From Prinia subflava (lineage: Eukaryota; Chordata; Aves; Passeriformes; Cisticolidae): 64,000 nucleotides of DNA. Shown piece after piece: positions 36,801 to 47,222 of the stretch; position 1 is the first letter of the stretch, and each line of letters opens with the position of its first letter. The stretch spans positions 14,303,098 to 14,367,097 of the forward strand of contig NC_086251.1 in assembly GCF_021018805.1 (NCBI RefSeq). Reading direction: 5' to 3'. The translations under genes and the position numbers were made by a program. The notes beneath the pieces were generated by a model, which worked only from the letters and a program-made list of their open reading frames with translations, was not told the origin of the DNA and did not search any database.

Positions 36801-39800
36801 TGAGAAAGCCAAGTAGAAGCACATAAGCATGAACTCTCCAAAAAGAGATTGTGCATGAAGAGAAGTGAACCATTACATTTGGCACTGAATTTGTCTTGTG
36901 ATACCCTGAATGCTTACGGGGTCAGCTGCACACCCTGGTGAAAAAGCCACTCTCTCCTGTTCCAGAAGCCACATGGAACCTCTGCCTGCTTTGAATCAAA
37001 TGTAGGATCAGACTGTGCACATTGAGGTCAACTTGACTGTAACATCCACAGCACTGAGTTGTAACAGATCACATGAATTAACTGAAAACTTCATTCTTTT
37101 GAAAGAAAGGCTCACTTGTTGCTTAAGTACTGGGCTGAAAGAGGAAAATTGCACACACAGAGAACATCTCACACCACTTTTTCAGATATGCTCTGCCATT
37201 TGAATGAGCAGCCTTTTTTTCAAACTAACATGTACTAATTTTAAATTTCAGTTAGAAAAAGTTTATGATCCCAAGAATGAAGAGGATGACATGGTTGAAA
37301 TGGAAGAAGAAAGGCTGAGAATGAGAGAACATGTAATGAATGAGGTGGGGGCTGGTTCCCTTCTGTGTTCAAAAAATACAGTTCTTCTAACATGAAGTGT
37401 TGTCTAAGTGCAGCAGAAAGGGATGGCCTGTCACACTTGAGTGCTGCTTGTGCTGGGATTCATGCCAAGTTATAATTCTCAAGCCTTGTCCTCTATTCTG
37501 ATGTAATGCCTGCTGACTAGTTTTTATTTAAGGAGTTCCAGAGAAGGAATTGTTCTATAGCCTCGGTTGTTTGCAGATACTGAGGTTCAACAGAAATTCC
37601 TTGTGAGTTTCGTAGGAAGGAAGGCTCTAAAGGAAGACTCTAAAGTGCTTTGGCACTTGGCAAATGGGTAAGATTTAGGTGTGAGAAGAGGGAGTAGAGA
37701 AATGTCTTCTTTCATATAGCTCAGCTTTGTCCCTTTAAAAGGAGGCTCAGAGCTCAAGCTATCGCCTGTGATAGTGAAAACCTTCACTGGGTCTGATGGG
37801 TTTTCAGCTCAGGAAACACAGGAATGGAAAGGGGGTGTTTTGAACCGCTGTGTTTTCTACCCAGATTTTTTTTGTATTCAACTGTATTCCTTAAACTTGA
37901 GGAACAGAGCAAGGCTAGTCCTCTATTAGTCATAAAGGGAAGTATTTCCTCCCTTCCCCTTAAAGGATTCCAACACAATTCAGTTGGGTGGGATTTGTGT
38001 TTTTCAAAACCTCCCCCTGCAGCAGGGGAGATAATTTTATAACTGTGAGTCAGAGTAGTTACCAGAAAGCTACAAAACTTTTTCTCAAAAAAAAAAAAAC
38101 AACATACATTCCACTAGTAGTGTTTGGACTGTGAGCACAAGTGTTTCCAATAAAGCCAGTGAATTTTGAAGTAAAATGTCAGGTTTTACTTTGTAGTTCT
38201 ATTTTTGTTAAGCTACACAGGCTTGTGAGAAAAACTTTTAGAAAATGTTGTGGCTACTACATACTTGAAAGTAATTATATTTGATTGATGAAATTAAAAC
38301 ATTAGCTCCTCCAAAACCTCTCCTTTAGACTGAGCTTAATTTTTGCTTCAAATAGGTTGACATCAACAAGGACCGGCTAGTGACTTTGGAAGAGTTCCTG
38401 CGAGCTACAGAGAAAAAGGAATTTTTGGAGCCAGATAGCTGGGAGGTAATGAAAATGTGTTCCAAGTACAACATACAGCACCATTACCAGCACTTGGAGC
38501 AGGAAACCAAACGGCATGTCTGTGACCTTTGGTTTTTTTCAGCTCTGCTCTGGTATGTGTGTCGTTAAACCCCTCAGCTGAATGTAGCATTCAGCTGCGG
38601 CAGCTTAAATGTAATGCAGATGTGAACTCCACCAAAGGAAAAGGTCTGGCGCCACCCCGGGGATTCGGGAAGAGCTTTTCACACGTGCTTTTCAAATGGA
38701 AATGGACATTTTGTTTATGAATCACTTCAAAGGGAAGATAAGAGCTCAGCTAGAAGAATGAGGATATTTTCATCCTACATCTAAATCCGTGGTAGAGTTT
38801 TGTTGAGAAAATAGCCGAGAAATTACTGTTTTGCCGTTTTCATTGAGTGTACACAGTGTCATGTCTCTCTATTTTGTTCTGAGGGTTTTTTAGTGAACCG
38901 TGCTAGAATTTCACTAAGAAAGTAAAAAACACCATGCTTTCCTGGCTAATATTCATACTTGTACATATTTTCTTTTAGACACTAGATCAACAGCAGCTCT
39001 TCACTGAGGACGAGCTAAAGGAATTTGAAAATCACATTTCCCAGCAGGAAGATGAACTTAGAAAGAAAGCAGAAGAACTTCAGAAACAGAAGGAAGAGCT
39101 ACAAAGACAGCATGATCAACTTCAGGCTCAGAAACAAGAGTTTCAACAGGTACATGTGTGAGGACAGCATATATTTGTTTTAATCTTTTCTCTGTCCTTA
39201 TATGAGTAATGGCTCTTTACAATTCCCAGCTCTAGAGATTTACCTCTGCTCTCATATGAGTCCCAGCTGAATTCTAAACGAATGGTACCACAGTAAAACA
39301 TAGTCTGGTGTTCTGAATTAAAGCAACTCGGCACTATACCCACTAGGAAAGACCTTACATAACTGCAAAATTTGGTTTAGGTGTATTCATTTATGTCACA
39401 TCAGAGAAAGCTAACAAATTCAGCTGTTTCGAGTTTTTCAGCTGTTTTATTTCATTTTTCACCAGGTTGTAAAACAGATGGAACAAAAGAAACTACAGCA
39501 AGGAAATCCTCCTGCAGGACCAGCTGGAGAACTGAAAATCCAACCCCGTACGTGTCTTTCTGTGTAGATACACAAACTTTAAAATAAGACGTGCAATGTA
39601 GAAGTCATTACCTCCACATTTTGTGTTAAAGCTATTAACTTAGTGCAACTTTAATGACCTCTGGAGATAAGTTCACTAAGCTGTCTTTCAGAGGGAAGTA
39701 TGTAACTTTTCCAAGTACTCCTGAAATCTCACTGCTTTTAGGTCCACAGTAAGAAACCAGAGCCCTAACACAAGGCATCCAATGGGCAGAGAAGGAGGAT

Positions 39801-41147
39801 TGTGTTGTATTAGTCTGAAATACTGAGATCTAGAGCATCCAGGGAAGAACAGGGACATACAAAAGACAAAGTCTCACGATCTGTGGCTGCATTGCAGTCT
39901 CAGGCTGCAGAACAAATCAAAGCATTTAAAATCCTCAGTGGCAAATTTACCAGCAACTGGATGCAGTGTGACACAAGAAGTTAGCCTTGGGCAGTATGAA
40001 CGACCAATTGCTTCAGCGCCCTCAGGAGAAGGCAGTGGTGTAATAAATCACTGCATTTCATCACTGGTGGCAGCAAAACAGTCAGGTATATATTAGCACT
40101 TCTTATCCATAGCAGATTGCCCAGGTTTCCTTTGTGCTTTAAAGGGGCTCTGCTGCCCCATGTATCCTAAATTAGCTTTTTCTTGCTCTCTAGAAAGGTT
40201 GAAACTATGCTGGCTTTATTGGTTTCCATGTTCATGTGCTGACATGATCAGTGAAGCTCAAGAATTTCTTGACATTAATCTCAAATACAAGCTTCAGATC
40301 TATCCAGGCAGCCTTTTGAGTACTAGGAGCTCTTAACTGCTCCTGCAGGGCCAACAGTGGGATTTCAAACTTCAGGAGCTGAGTTCAGTGATTACAGCTT
40401 GCCTTTTTGGGTACCTGAAATTCTGCCCACTCAGTTCTGTGAAGGGAAGTGATGAGATTTCAGAACCAATTTAATTCTGCCTTTTATATGCTTTGAAACT
40501 GCCTGTGGGTAATTTCATTTCATGATCTTTAATTCCAAGAGCCTGAATTCCCTTCACCTTCAGTAAAAGTGTTGTGTGTAGTTGCAGATAATACATCTTT
40601 TGATACTGGAAATATTGTAGCAGATACTGTTCTTAACACGTGTATTGTTTTATGTAAAATCCTTCTGTGAAGTCATTTAATTAGGTGTCATGAGAATTCA
40701 TTATATTACCCAGAACTAGTCACTACTCATTCACTGAATCAGGGATGTCCAAGTAGACACTACTTTAAATCTGTAGGCCACTGGAGCTACTAAGAGTAAT
40801 TTAAGGAAAAAAAAATTCCAGAAAGGGAGCTGCATGTTCTGAAATCTTCATCAAACTATGAAAATCAGTATTACTCAAACATAGGCACACAGAAAACACT
40901 TGATTCTACTTACAAACCAGAAAATAGAAGGTTTTGTTTGAGTGTCCCTATGCTGGAAACGTTCATTTAGAGAATTTTCTCATTTGTGGCCAGTTAACTC
41001 AGAAGTTACAAATGGTTCTGTTCTTGTTTTACAGCTGGTGAACACAAAGCTGGAGATGCACCACAACACCCAGCGGGAGCTGATCAGCCTTTACCACCAG
41101 GACACGTCCAGGAGCCAGCTGTCAGAACTGATCAAGTTCACCCTTGA
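27735..41147 (+). CDS. NUCB2: Nucleobindin-2 / nesfatin-1 precursor (12 coding exons)
   Basis: Joining 27735-27878, 28493-28600, 29340-29466, 31867-31970, 33541-33726, 34375-34465, 36043-36101, 37252-37344, 38356-38445, 38979-39149, 39466-39547 and 41035-41147 gives 1368 nt, 455 codons plus TGA, with all phases matching and GT-AG borders throughout. The product is a calcium-binding, DNA-binding secretory and Golgi protein of the nucleobindin family; its N-terminal fragment nesfatin-1 is an anorexigenic peptide in mammals. In order: signal peptide 1-24; nesfatin-1 25-106, followed by the Lys-Arg pair 107-108 where prohormone convertases cut; a basic and acidic charged region; EF-hand loops 254-265 and 306-317 with an acidic stretch between; a Glu/Gln/Lys-rich coiled coil from about 345 to 405; and a Pro/His-rich tail 419-455. 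The second EF loop has Arg instead of Gly at loop position 6, as mammalian NUCB2 does. Human NUCB2 is 420 residues; the extra length comes from the last exon. Identification is secure. Confidence 0.97.
28493..28600 (+). CDS. NUCB2: NUCB2 coding exon 2: nesfatin-1 core
   Basis: Encodes residues 49-84, starting [10 protein letters not shown] and ending ADIEEIK, in phase 0 on both sides. This covers the central segment of nesfatin-1 reported as its active core in mammals, and it is nearly identical to the mammalian sequence. The following intron is 739 bases with no recognisable element. Confidence 0.96.
29340..29466 (+). CDS. NUCB2: NUCB2 coding exon 3: end of nesfatin-1 and cleavage site
   Basis: Encodes residues 85-126 plus the first base of codon 127. 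It contains RTRLDEL, then KR at 107-108, the dibasic site that ends nesfatin-1, so the 82-residue length of the peptide is kept. The remainder ([11 protein letters not shown]) starts the basic region. A 2400-base intron without identifiable repeats follows. Confidence 0.96.
31867..31970 (+). CDS. NUCB2: NUCB2 coding exon 4
   Basis: Encodes residues 127 (split Asp) to 161, including [18 protein letters not shown] and DLDMLIKA. The acceptor is 'cttccag' and the donor gtgagt. The next intron is 1570 bases, AT-rich, with nothing recognisable. Confidence 0.95.
33541..33726 (+). CDS. NUCB2: NUCB2 coding exon 5: charged helical and DNA-binding region
   Basis: Encodes residues 162-223, rich in Lys, Arg and Glu ([20 protein letters not shown], then [18 protein letters not shown]). 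In the family this basic region is the putative DNA-binding and nuclear-targeting part. The donor is gtaagg. The following intron is 648 bases. Confidence 0.96.
34375..34465 (+). CDS. NUCB2: NUCB2 coding exon 6: entry to EF-hand 1
   Basis: Encodes residues 224-253 plus one base of Asp254: [20 protein letters not shown], then [10 protein letters not shown], the first helix of EF-hand 1. The donor is gtaaga. A 1577-base intron follows, containing a CR1 scrap at about 35241. Confidence 0.95.
35241..35293 (-). mobile_element. Short CR1 LINE tail in an NUCB2 intron, antisense
   Basis: The plus strand reads 'cagaatcatagaatggtttg' followed by 'aagggaccttaatgatcatc', the reverse complement of the terminal ~50 bases of CR1. 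Only the extreme 3' end is present. Confidence 0.85.
36043..36101 (+). CDS. NUCB2: NUCB2 coding exon 7: EF-hand 1 loop
   Basis: Encodes residues 254 (split) to 273. The loop [12 protein letters not shown] at 254-265 has Asp at 1, Asn at 3, Asp at 5, Gly at 6 and Glu at 12, a complete calcium-binding loop. This is the smallest coding exon (59 bases). The next intron is 1150 bases. Confidence 0.95.
37252..37344 (+). CDS. NUCB2: NUCB2 coding exon 8: acidic inter-EF-hand region
   Basis: Encodes residues 274-304: [20 protein letters not shown] then [11 protein letters not shown]. It is identical or nearly so to the mammalian segment, which reflects strong constraint. The donor is gtgggg, a weaker form. 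Intron: 1011 bases. Confidence 0.95.
38356..38445 (+). CDS. NUCB2: NUCB2 coding exon 9: EF-hand 2 loop
   Basis: Encodes residues 305-334. The loop [12 protein letters not shown] at 306-317 keeps the acidic ligands at 1, 5 and 12, but Arg replaces the usual Gly at position 6, a family trait. It continues into [17 protein letters not shown]. Intron: 533 bases. Confidence 0.95.
38979..39149 (+). CDS. NUCB2: NUCB2 coding exon 10: coiled coil
   Basis: Encodes residues 335-391. [20 protein letters not shown] lies in the region that carries the G-alpha-binding (GBA) motif in nucleobindins, followed by a heptad-like stretch with repeated Leu ([20 protein letters not shown]). Intron: 316 bases. Confidence 0.95.
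39466..39547 (+). CDS. NUCB2: NUCB2 coding exon 11
   Basis: Encodes residues 392-418 plus one base: [12 protein letters not shown], then [15 protein letters not shown]. The donor is 'c|gtacgt'. If this donor is not used, the frame runs on for six codons to a TAG at 39565-39567, giving a 424-residue protein close to the mammalian length. A 1487-base intron follows. Confidence 0.9.
41035..41147 (+). CDS. NUCB2: NUCB2 coding exon 12: Pro/His-rich C-terminal tail and stop
   Basis: Encodes the rest of Pro419 and 36 more residues ([20 protein letters not shown] then [16 protein letters not shown]) before TGA at 41145-41147. The acceptor is 'gttttacag'. The phase fits exon 11 exactly. A second frame over the same bases is also open (inside 40942-41232) but would need a different donor phase. 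The tail has no counterpart at the end of mammalian NUCB2, so the exon call is slightly less certain than the others. Confidence 0.8.
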
Positions 41148-42045
41148 CCACTTGTGCCTCAACTTTCTAGCATCTTTATTATTTGGGGTGGGGAAGGGGT
41201 GGGAGGGGGCAGGAAATCAGAGTGAAACATGAACTTTCTCCCTCAGACTGTAAAATCTAACATTGGGAATGTTAGAGATGAAGTATCAGACCTGAAGTTA
41301 AATTAATTTTCTCTTCAATGCATCAGCGAGGAACACAAGAGGATCATGTAGAGGCTATAATAGAGGAAGAAATTAAAGAAACCATTAATACTAAAGGTTT
41401 TTATGGCCAGGGGACTGAGCTGTTGAACTCTTCTCTGACTAAGAGGGAAGAGATGTCTGCCATTCTGTGTTTAGGCATGAATCAGAATCTTCTCAGAGAG
41501 GAAACAGGGAACAGGCCTGGATGTTAAGTTAGGTCTAGTTTGATGTAGAAACTCTTTCTGGAAATGCTGAAAAGCAAAAGATGGGGAAACAAAGACCATA
41601 GATAAAGGCCTATTTCCAGCATACCAAATCCTTTCTTCTTTGAGACCAAATAAAAGTAAAAACTTCTTAATCACAGAAAATTTGCACTTTCTAAAATTCA
41701 AACACAGCAAAGAATTATGTGGAACAGCGAATATTTTTCATGTTTACAGAAACCTAAGAATTTCACTGAAAGCCTTCAAAAGGAATACTGTACTTGTGTA
41801 TTGATCTGAACCATCCTTCTTGTTAAGATTAATTCTGTGTAGCAGTTGAAAGCTCAACTGGCCCTTGGGACAGTACTTTTGTCCCCATTTCTTTCATCAG
41901 ATGCCAGCTGATCTCAAAATTTTGCATGTTAGTTACTAAGCTTTTTATGTTGATGGAAATATTGTGCAAAACAGAGCAAGACTCACTGTCTTTTTCTGTG
42001 CAGATTATCCTACCTCCTACAATAAAACCAGATTTTTCAAAGTGC
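41148..42045 (+). other. NUCB2: NUCB2 3' untranslated region (probable)
   Basis: The sequence after the stop has no coding potential. AATAAA signals occur at 41649-41654 and 42021-42026 on the plus strand. Either could direct polyadenylation, so the end given is approximate. Confidence 0.5.
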
Positions 42046-43848
42046 ACCATGTGCTTCAGACAGCTCTTCTCAGACATGAATCTGGGATTTGTTAAGGGTC
42101 TCACTGTTGACTCTTACCAGTCTTTCAGCAGTTGGTCTAAAATTATGAAGTGTCCTAAGCCAGAGCTTAGTAGTACGATTGTATTATTTTGATACTGAAC
42201 CAGGACAGTTCCCTAATATTGCAAGCCAAGATTTTACAAGAGTAGGTTGATTTTCGTGTCAGTTTTATTACAATGCTGAAAAGTTGTGCCAGTGTCCCCT
42301 GCTTCTCATTCATTTCAAATTGAAACTAATCTGAAGTGTAAACCCTGTGTGGATTTCCTTCTTTGCTTGGGTTTTTGTGGTTGTTTTTTCATTTGTTTTG
42401 TTTTTTAAACACAAGTTGTTCTGATTGTGTAATGCTGGCTTTGAACGGATACACGCACCTCTGCTTGCTTCCTTTATATTTCCTTCCTGTTCTGTGGCTA
42501 AGTGCTGACAGTGGCATTAAAAGAGATATCTTGGGGCTCAAGCAAAGAAACACAAGCACACGTCTGTTAGAGAAAGATGTTCCTTTCAGAAAAAGACTTG
42601 AATAATTTAGGCAAACTCAAAAACCAGAGGGCAGTTGCTAACATTTTGTATTGACATTTGGGAAATTTCTCACTCTGAAGAACTTTGATTGATGGAAGCC
42701 AGGCACATTCCTTCCATGCTCAAGGCTTCTTTCATCAGACCTGGGCATATTCATGTTCTCCACACAATGCAGCAAAACCCAGTGCCAGAATAGATTAGAT
42801 TTCCTTATCCATTTTATTCCATTATTTGTCATGTTACATTTCCTTCATTTATGCCACTCAATTTGACTTACTTTACCTTTTCTTTTTGTTCTTTATGCAA
42901 GTAGATGGCATTTTTAGTTTGCAAAACCAATGTCTCCACTGTTGGTTGTTTCTGTGCAATTCTAACGACAGTTTGATGTTGTCTTTGTCTGGAGACTAAA
43001 ATATCTTTCAACAGCCTCATCTGTTTGCAAGGAGGCCCAGACATAGTTACAGCTACATGAACTTTCCCTGGCTTTGGGGTTGTAGTCTGATAATGGGTAA
43101 CAGGGTGAGGAGGGAAACAAACAGGTAATTATTCAAATGTCATGGTAAAGGTGAGGGGAAATCTCAGTGTGTTTTCCCCATCCCACATGAAAGTTTACAG
43201 AGGACAAGTGATGAAGCCACGGATGATTGTAGAGATTCAAGGACTGAAGCCTTCAGTGTGAAGGCATTTTACCATACAAATCATTCCTTCAGGCTACTTC
43301 TGCCTCCTGACAAATGCCATTAAATGTCATGATGGCTTTGTAATGTAATGTTCAAGCTTCAGTTTCAGGGCAACCTCTCACATTTGACTCTGCTGTTGGC
43401 GATTGTTCCCCTTATCCCATTTAGTTGGAAACATCCAGAGTTTTGTAAAGAATTGCTGTAACTTTGGAAGAAGAAAGCTGTAACTACAGAGAAATAAGGG
43501 ACTGGATATCATGGGCACAAGTGCTTATGCCTATATTCAGCTTTTCATTTAGGAGGTGATTACAACAAAATGTATCTCACTTTCTACAGACACCAGGTCC
43601 ACCACAAAGATGCAGAGATTCGGTTTTGTACTTGGCTGGGATTTTGTTAGGAGGATGAAGGGGTAAAATTTGGTTAAAGTTGTACAAATTCATATCTCTG
43701 GTGCAATATATGTAAAAAAAACCCAAACAAACAGCCCCGCTCTGTACTTTGTATAGATTAGTTTTTAACTGGATTAAACTGAAACTCAGCACAGTGACAG
43801 AGGTTTAATGTTTTATTTGTAGTGGGTGGGCAGGAAGTGCTTTTGTAC
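42046..43848. other. Intergenic DNA downstream of NUCB2
   Basis: No exon, RNA gene or repeat family recognised. A longer NUCB2 3' UTR could extend into this stretch. Confidence 0.4.
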
Positions 43849-44272
43849 TCATAGAATCAGAGTGGCGTGGGTTGGAAAGGACCCCAAAGATCACCATGTT
43901 CCAAGTCCCCTGCTGTGGATGGGGACACCTTTCCCAAGACCAGGTTGTGCAGAGCCACATCCAGCCGGGCCTTGAACACGTCCAGGGATGGGACATCCAC
44001 AGCTCCAGGCAACCTGTGCCAGTGCCTCCCCACCCTCACAGTAAATCGTTTGTAGGATTTACTATGATTTATAATAAATCATTTCTTGCTAGTGTTTAAT
44101 GTCTAACCAAATACCTAATCTAATCCTGCCCTCTTTAGTTTGAAGCATTCCCCCTTGTCCTGTCACTACATGTCCTTGTAAAAGTCTCTCTCCATCTTTC
44201 TCATGGGCTCCCTTCAGGTAGTGACAGGCCAGTTAGGTCACCTGCAGCCTTCTCCTTAGGAGTCCTTCCTGT
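43849..44272 (-). mobile_element. CR1 LINE fragment, antisense
   Basis: The plus strand runs 'ctcatagaatcagagtggcg', 'gggttggaaaggaccccaaa', 'ccttgaacacgtccagggat', 'ccccaccctcacagtaaatc', then 'cccccttgtcctgtcactac' and 'cagccttctccttaggagtc'. About 70 AT-rich bases at roughly 44045-44120 fit CR1 poorly and may be a diverged or inserted patch. The short open frames on both strands are artefacts. Confidence 0.92.
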
Positions 44273-45885
44273 TTGCCCTCCACTGCTCGCTTTCTGGAAA
44301 GCTGTGAATTTAAAATGAGATGTAAGAGATCATGTGTTTTTCCCTGGCACCAGCTGCCTCACTGCAGTAGCTGTTCACTAATTAGGAACTCAAATGCTCA
44401 GTTTTCTATATTCATAAAAATACAAACCGAGCTAATTAGGATCCTGCTGTGCCACAATATTACAAACTCATAACACCACACTTCCCTGACTTGTTCACAT
44501 TGAAAAGAGTAATCCCAAGAAGGTGAAGCCTGTATGGCTTAGTAAAGCATTTTTCCATAGGCTGCATTCTGTGCCTAGATTTTGCATTTGTAGTCAGGTG
44601 TTTGCCACCCAGCACGTGAGAATGGCCAGGGTGAGGTGTCTCTTGACATCCACAGGATGTGGTGCCATATCCAGCCACATTATTAGAATTCTCCATCCCG
44701 CGAATTTATCTGGATTAGGAAAAATATGATGTATGGTAGGGTTTTGTAAAGAAATGAAGCTTTGAACTAGGGCTTGTCCTTTGGTGATTTATGCAAAAGT
44801 AGGTAACAGATGCCAGGGGCTGTCTCTAAGGTTGGTCCCAGTTGTACCAAGGCTGTGAAATGAGAGTTCCATCTGAAAACAGCAGCACTGGCTGTAGTTC
44901 AGTTACACTTCTAAAAATGAATTCTTTTTACATAATGAGAAAGGAGGGAATGAATTTGAGTCCTATTTTTTATGCATCCACAGACAGCAAATATCAAACC
45001 CATCTACAGTTACCCTAACGTTATCTAATGCTTAAAAGCTACACTTGCCAAAATCAGGTTATATCCAATAGTAACAGTTTTTATTATTATGCTATCAAAA
45101 GCCTGTGCTAAATAACACCTTGCCCACTTGCTTACGTGGTAAAGGTCAATATCGGTGAGGGAAAATAATTTTTCAGAAATCACTTAGTTTCTAGACCTGG
45201 TGCATTTTTCAGTGACAAAAGCAGGGATAGAGCAGCACACCAGAACTGACCTCTCCATTCTTTGCCCCTTTTCCATCAATTCAAGCAGCTGTTAGTCTGA
45301 GTGACTGCACAGCAGTTGCTGCTCAGTCCCCGTGCAAACAATTTGTATTTACTCAAACGTGTATTTCCTTAAACACATAATAGCTCACAGCTGGTATCTC
45401 CTGAGAAACAGCCCACAGAGCCATTTCTGTGTTAAAGAAGGTCATACAATGTCATTATGGTTTTTGGACGGCATGGCAATAACGACATGTCTCTCTAGAA
45501 AAATGAGAGCCATCTTTATTCTTCTAAATTCTCCTTTATAGAGTACTTCGGCACAATTCATATGATTGGTCTTTAGAGTTTACACCCTTTTGTAAACACC
45601 TTTTCCAATAAACTTGTCGGAAAAACACCACCTGCTGATGGTTTTCACTTCCCAAGGTTTGTTATGGTCCTTCTCTGAGATTTTCCCAGGCCAGAAGGAG
45701 AAAGCTGCTCTTTTAAAGCTGTCTTTTTTACAGACCCTGGCAGAGCCTGAAGCCTAAATTCGGACCAGTTGTCAGCACCCATAATACAATGCACAGTTTC
45801 CCCTCCAATGTCTCGTTTCACACCCTCTCACTATCTTACCGTTGCTGTTAATGACACACTGAGAACAGGGCTTCCATTTTTGTGC
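44273..45885. other. Intergenic DNA, nothing identified
   Basis: AT-rich with no coding segment or repeat I can support. Confidence 0.45.
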
Positions 45886-46171
45886 TCCCTGTCACCAGGC
45901 ACACGGCAGAAAGCGGGACGGAGGCACAGGCAGCCCTCCAAACCCCACTGTGCTCATTCCAGGCTATCCCAATTCCCAAACGCAGGGCCCAGCCCGGAGG
46001 AGAGGACAATCTGCCAAACCGTGGAGCGGAGCCCTCGGGCCGCTCCTGTGTCCGGAATTGGCGCCCACAGGCAGGCCCAGCCCACCCGGCAGCCCCGGGA
46101 GCAGCGCCGAGCCCGCGGCAGCCCCGCAGGCCGCGCTGGGCCTTCAGCACCGCGGGGAACGAACCGGCATC
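45886..46171. other. GC- and CpG-rich block flanking the minisatellite
   Basis: About 285 bases of GC-rich, CpG-containing sequence, in contrast to AT-rich DNA on its left. It reads directly into the 23-bp array. It may be a small CpG island or diverged sequence related to the array. Open frames in two phases run from here through the repeat but lack any recognisable domain. Confidence 0.5.
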
Positions 46172-47222
46172 AGCTGCGGCACTCGGGATCCCTCAGCTGC
46201 AGCACTCGGGATCCCTCACCTAAAGCACACAGGATCCCTCTCCTGCAGCACTCGGGATCCCTCAGCTGCAGCACACGGGATCCCTCAGCTGCGGCACTCG
46301 GGATCCCTCAGCTGGAGCACAGGGGATCCCTCAGCTGCAGCACACGGGATCCCTCAGCTGGAGCACACAGGATCCCTCAGCTGCAGCACTCGGGATCCCT
46401 CACCTGGAGCACACGGGATCCCTCAGCTGCAGCACTCGGGATCCCTCACCTGGAGCACACAGGATCCCTCACCCGAAGCACACGGGATCCCTCAGCTGGA
46501 GCACAGGGGATCCCTCAGCTGCAGCACACGGGATCCCTCACCCGGAGCACACGGGATCCCTCAGCTGGAGCACACGGGATCCCTCAGCTGGAGCACACGG
46601 GATCCCTCACCCAGAGCACATGGGATCCCTCACCCGGAGCACACGGGATCCCTCTCCTGGAGCACACTGGATCCCTCAGCTGCAGCACTTGGGATCCCTC
46701 ACTCAGAGCACAGGGGATCCCTCAGCTGCAGCACAGGGGATCCCTCAGCTGGAGCACACGGGATCCCTCACCTAAAGCACACGGGATCCCTCAGCTGGAG
46801 CACACAGGATCCCTCAGCTGGAGCACATGGGATCCCTCACCTGGAGCACAGGGGATCCCTCAGCTGGAGCACAGGGGATCCCTCAGCTGCAGCACAGGGG
46901 ATCCCTCAGCTGCAACACACGGGATCCCTCACCTGGAGCACACGGGATCCCTCAGCTGGAGCACACGGGATCCCTCAGCTGCAGCACACAGGATCCCTCA
47001 CCCGGAGCACACAGGATCCCTCAGCTGCGGCACTCGGGATCCCTCACCTAAAGCACACGGGATCCCTCAGCTGCAGCACTCGGGATCCCTCACCCGGAGC
47101 ACACGGGGATCTCTCACCTGGAGCACACTGGATCCCTCAGCTGGAGCACACGGGATCCCTCAGCTGGAGCACACGGGATCCCTCACCTAAAGCACTCGGG
47201 ATCGCTCACCCGGAGCACACGG
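46172..47222. repeat. 23-bp minisatellite, 45 full units plus a partial
   Basis: The consensus 'agctgcagcacacgggatcc' + 'ctc' repeats in strict 23-base register from 46172 to 47207. I placed the end of every unit: 44 are 23 bases and one (47092-47115) has an extra G. A partial unit follows to 47222. The first five bases vary mainly among agctg, acctg, acctaa- and acccg-type forms, and the middle among cacacggg, cactcggg, cacagggg and cacacagg; nearly every unit keeps GGATCC. Because 23 is not a multiple of three and few units contain stops, frames of 473 and 431 codons span it on the plus strand with 23-residue repeats. These look like read-through of a repeat, not a gene. Confidence 0.97.

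Noticed and set aside
40942..41232. Alternative 96-codon frame across the last NUCB2 exon
   Set aside because: It would need a phase-0 donor upstream, but the preceding exon ends in phase 1; only the Pro/His tail frame joins correctly.
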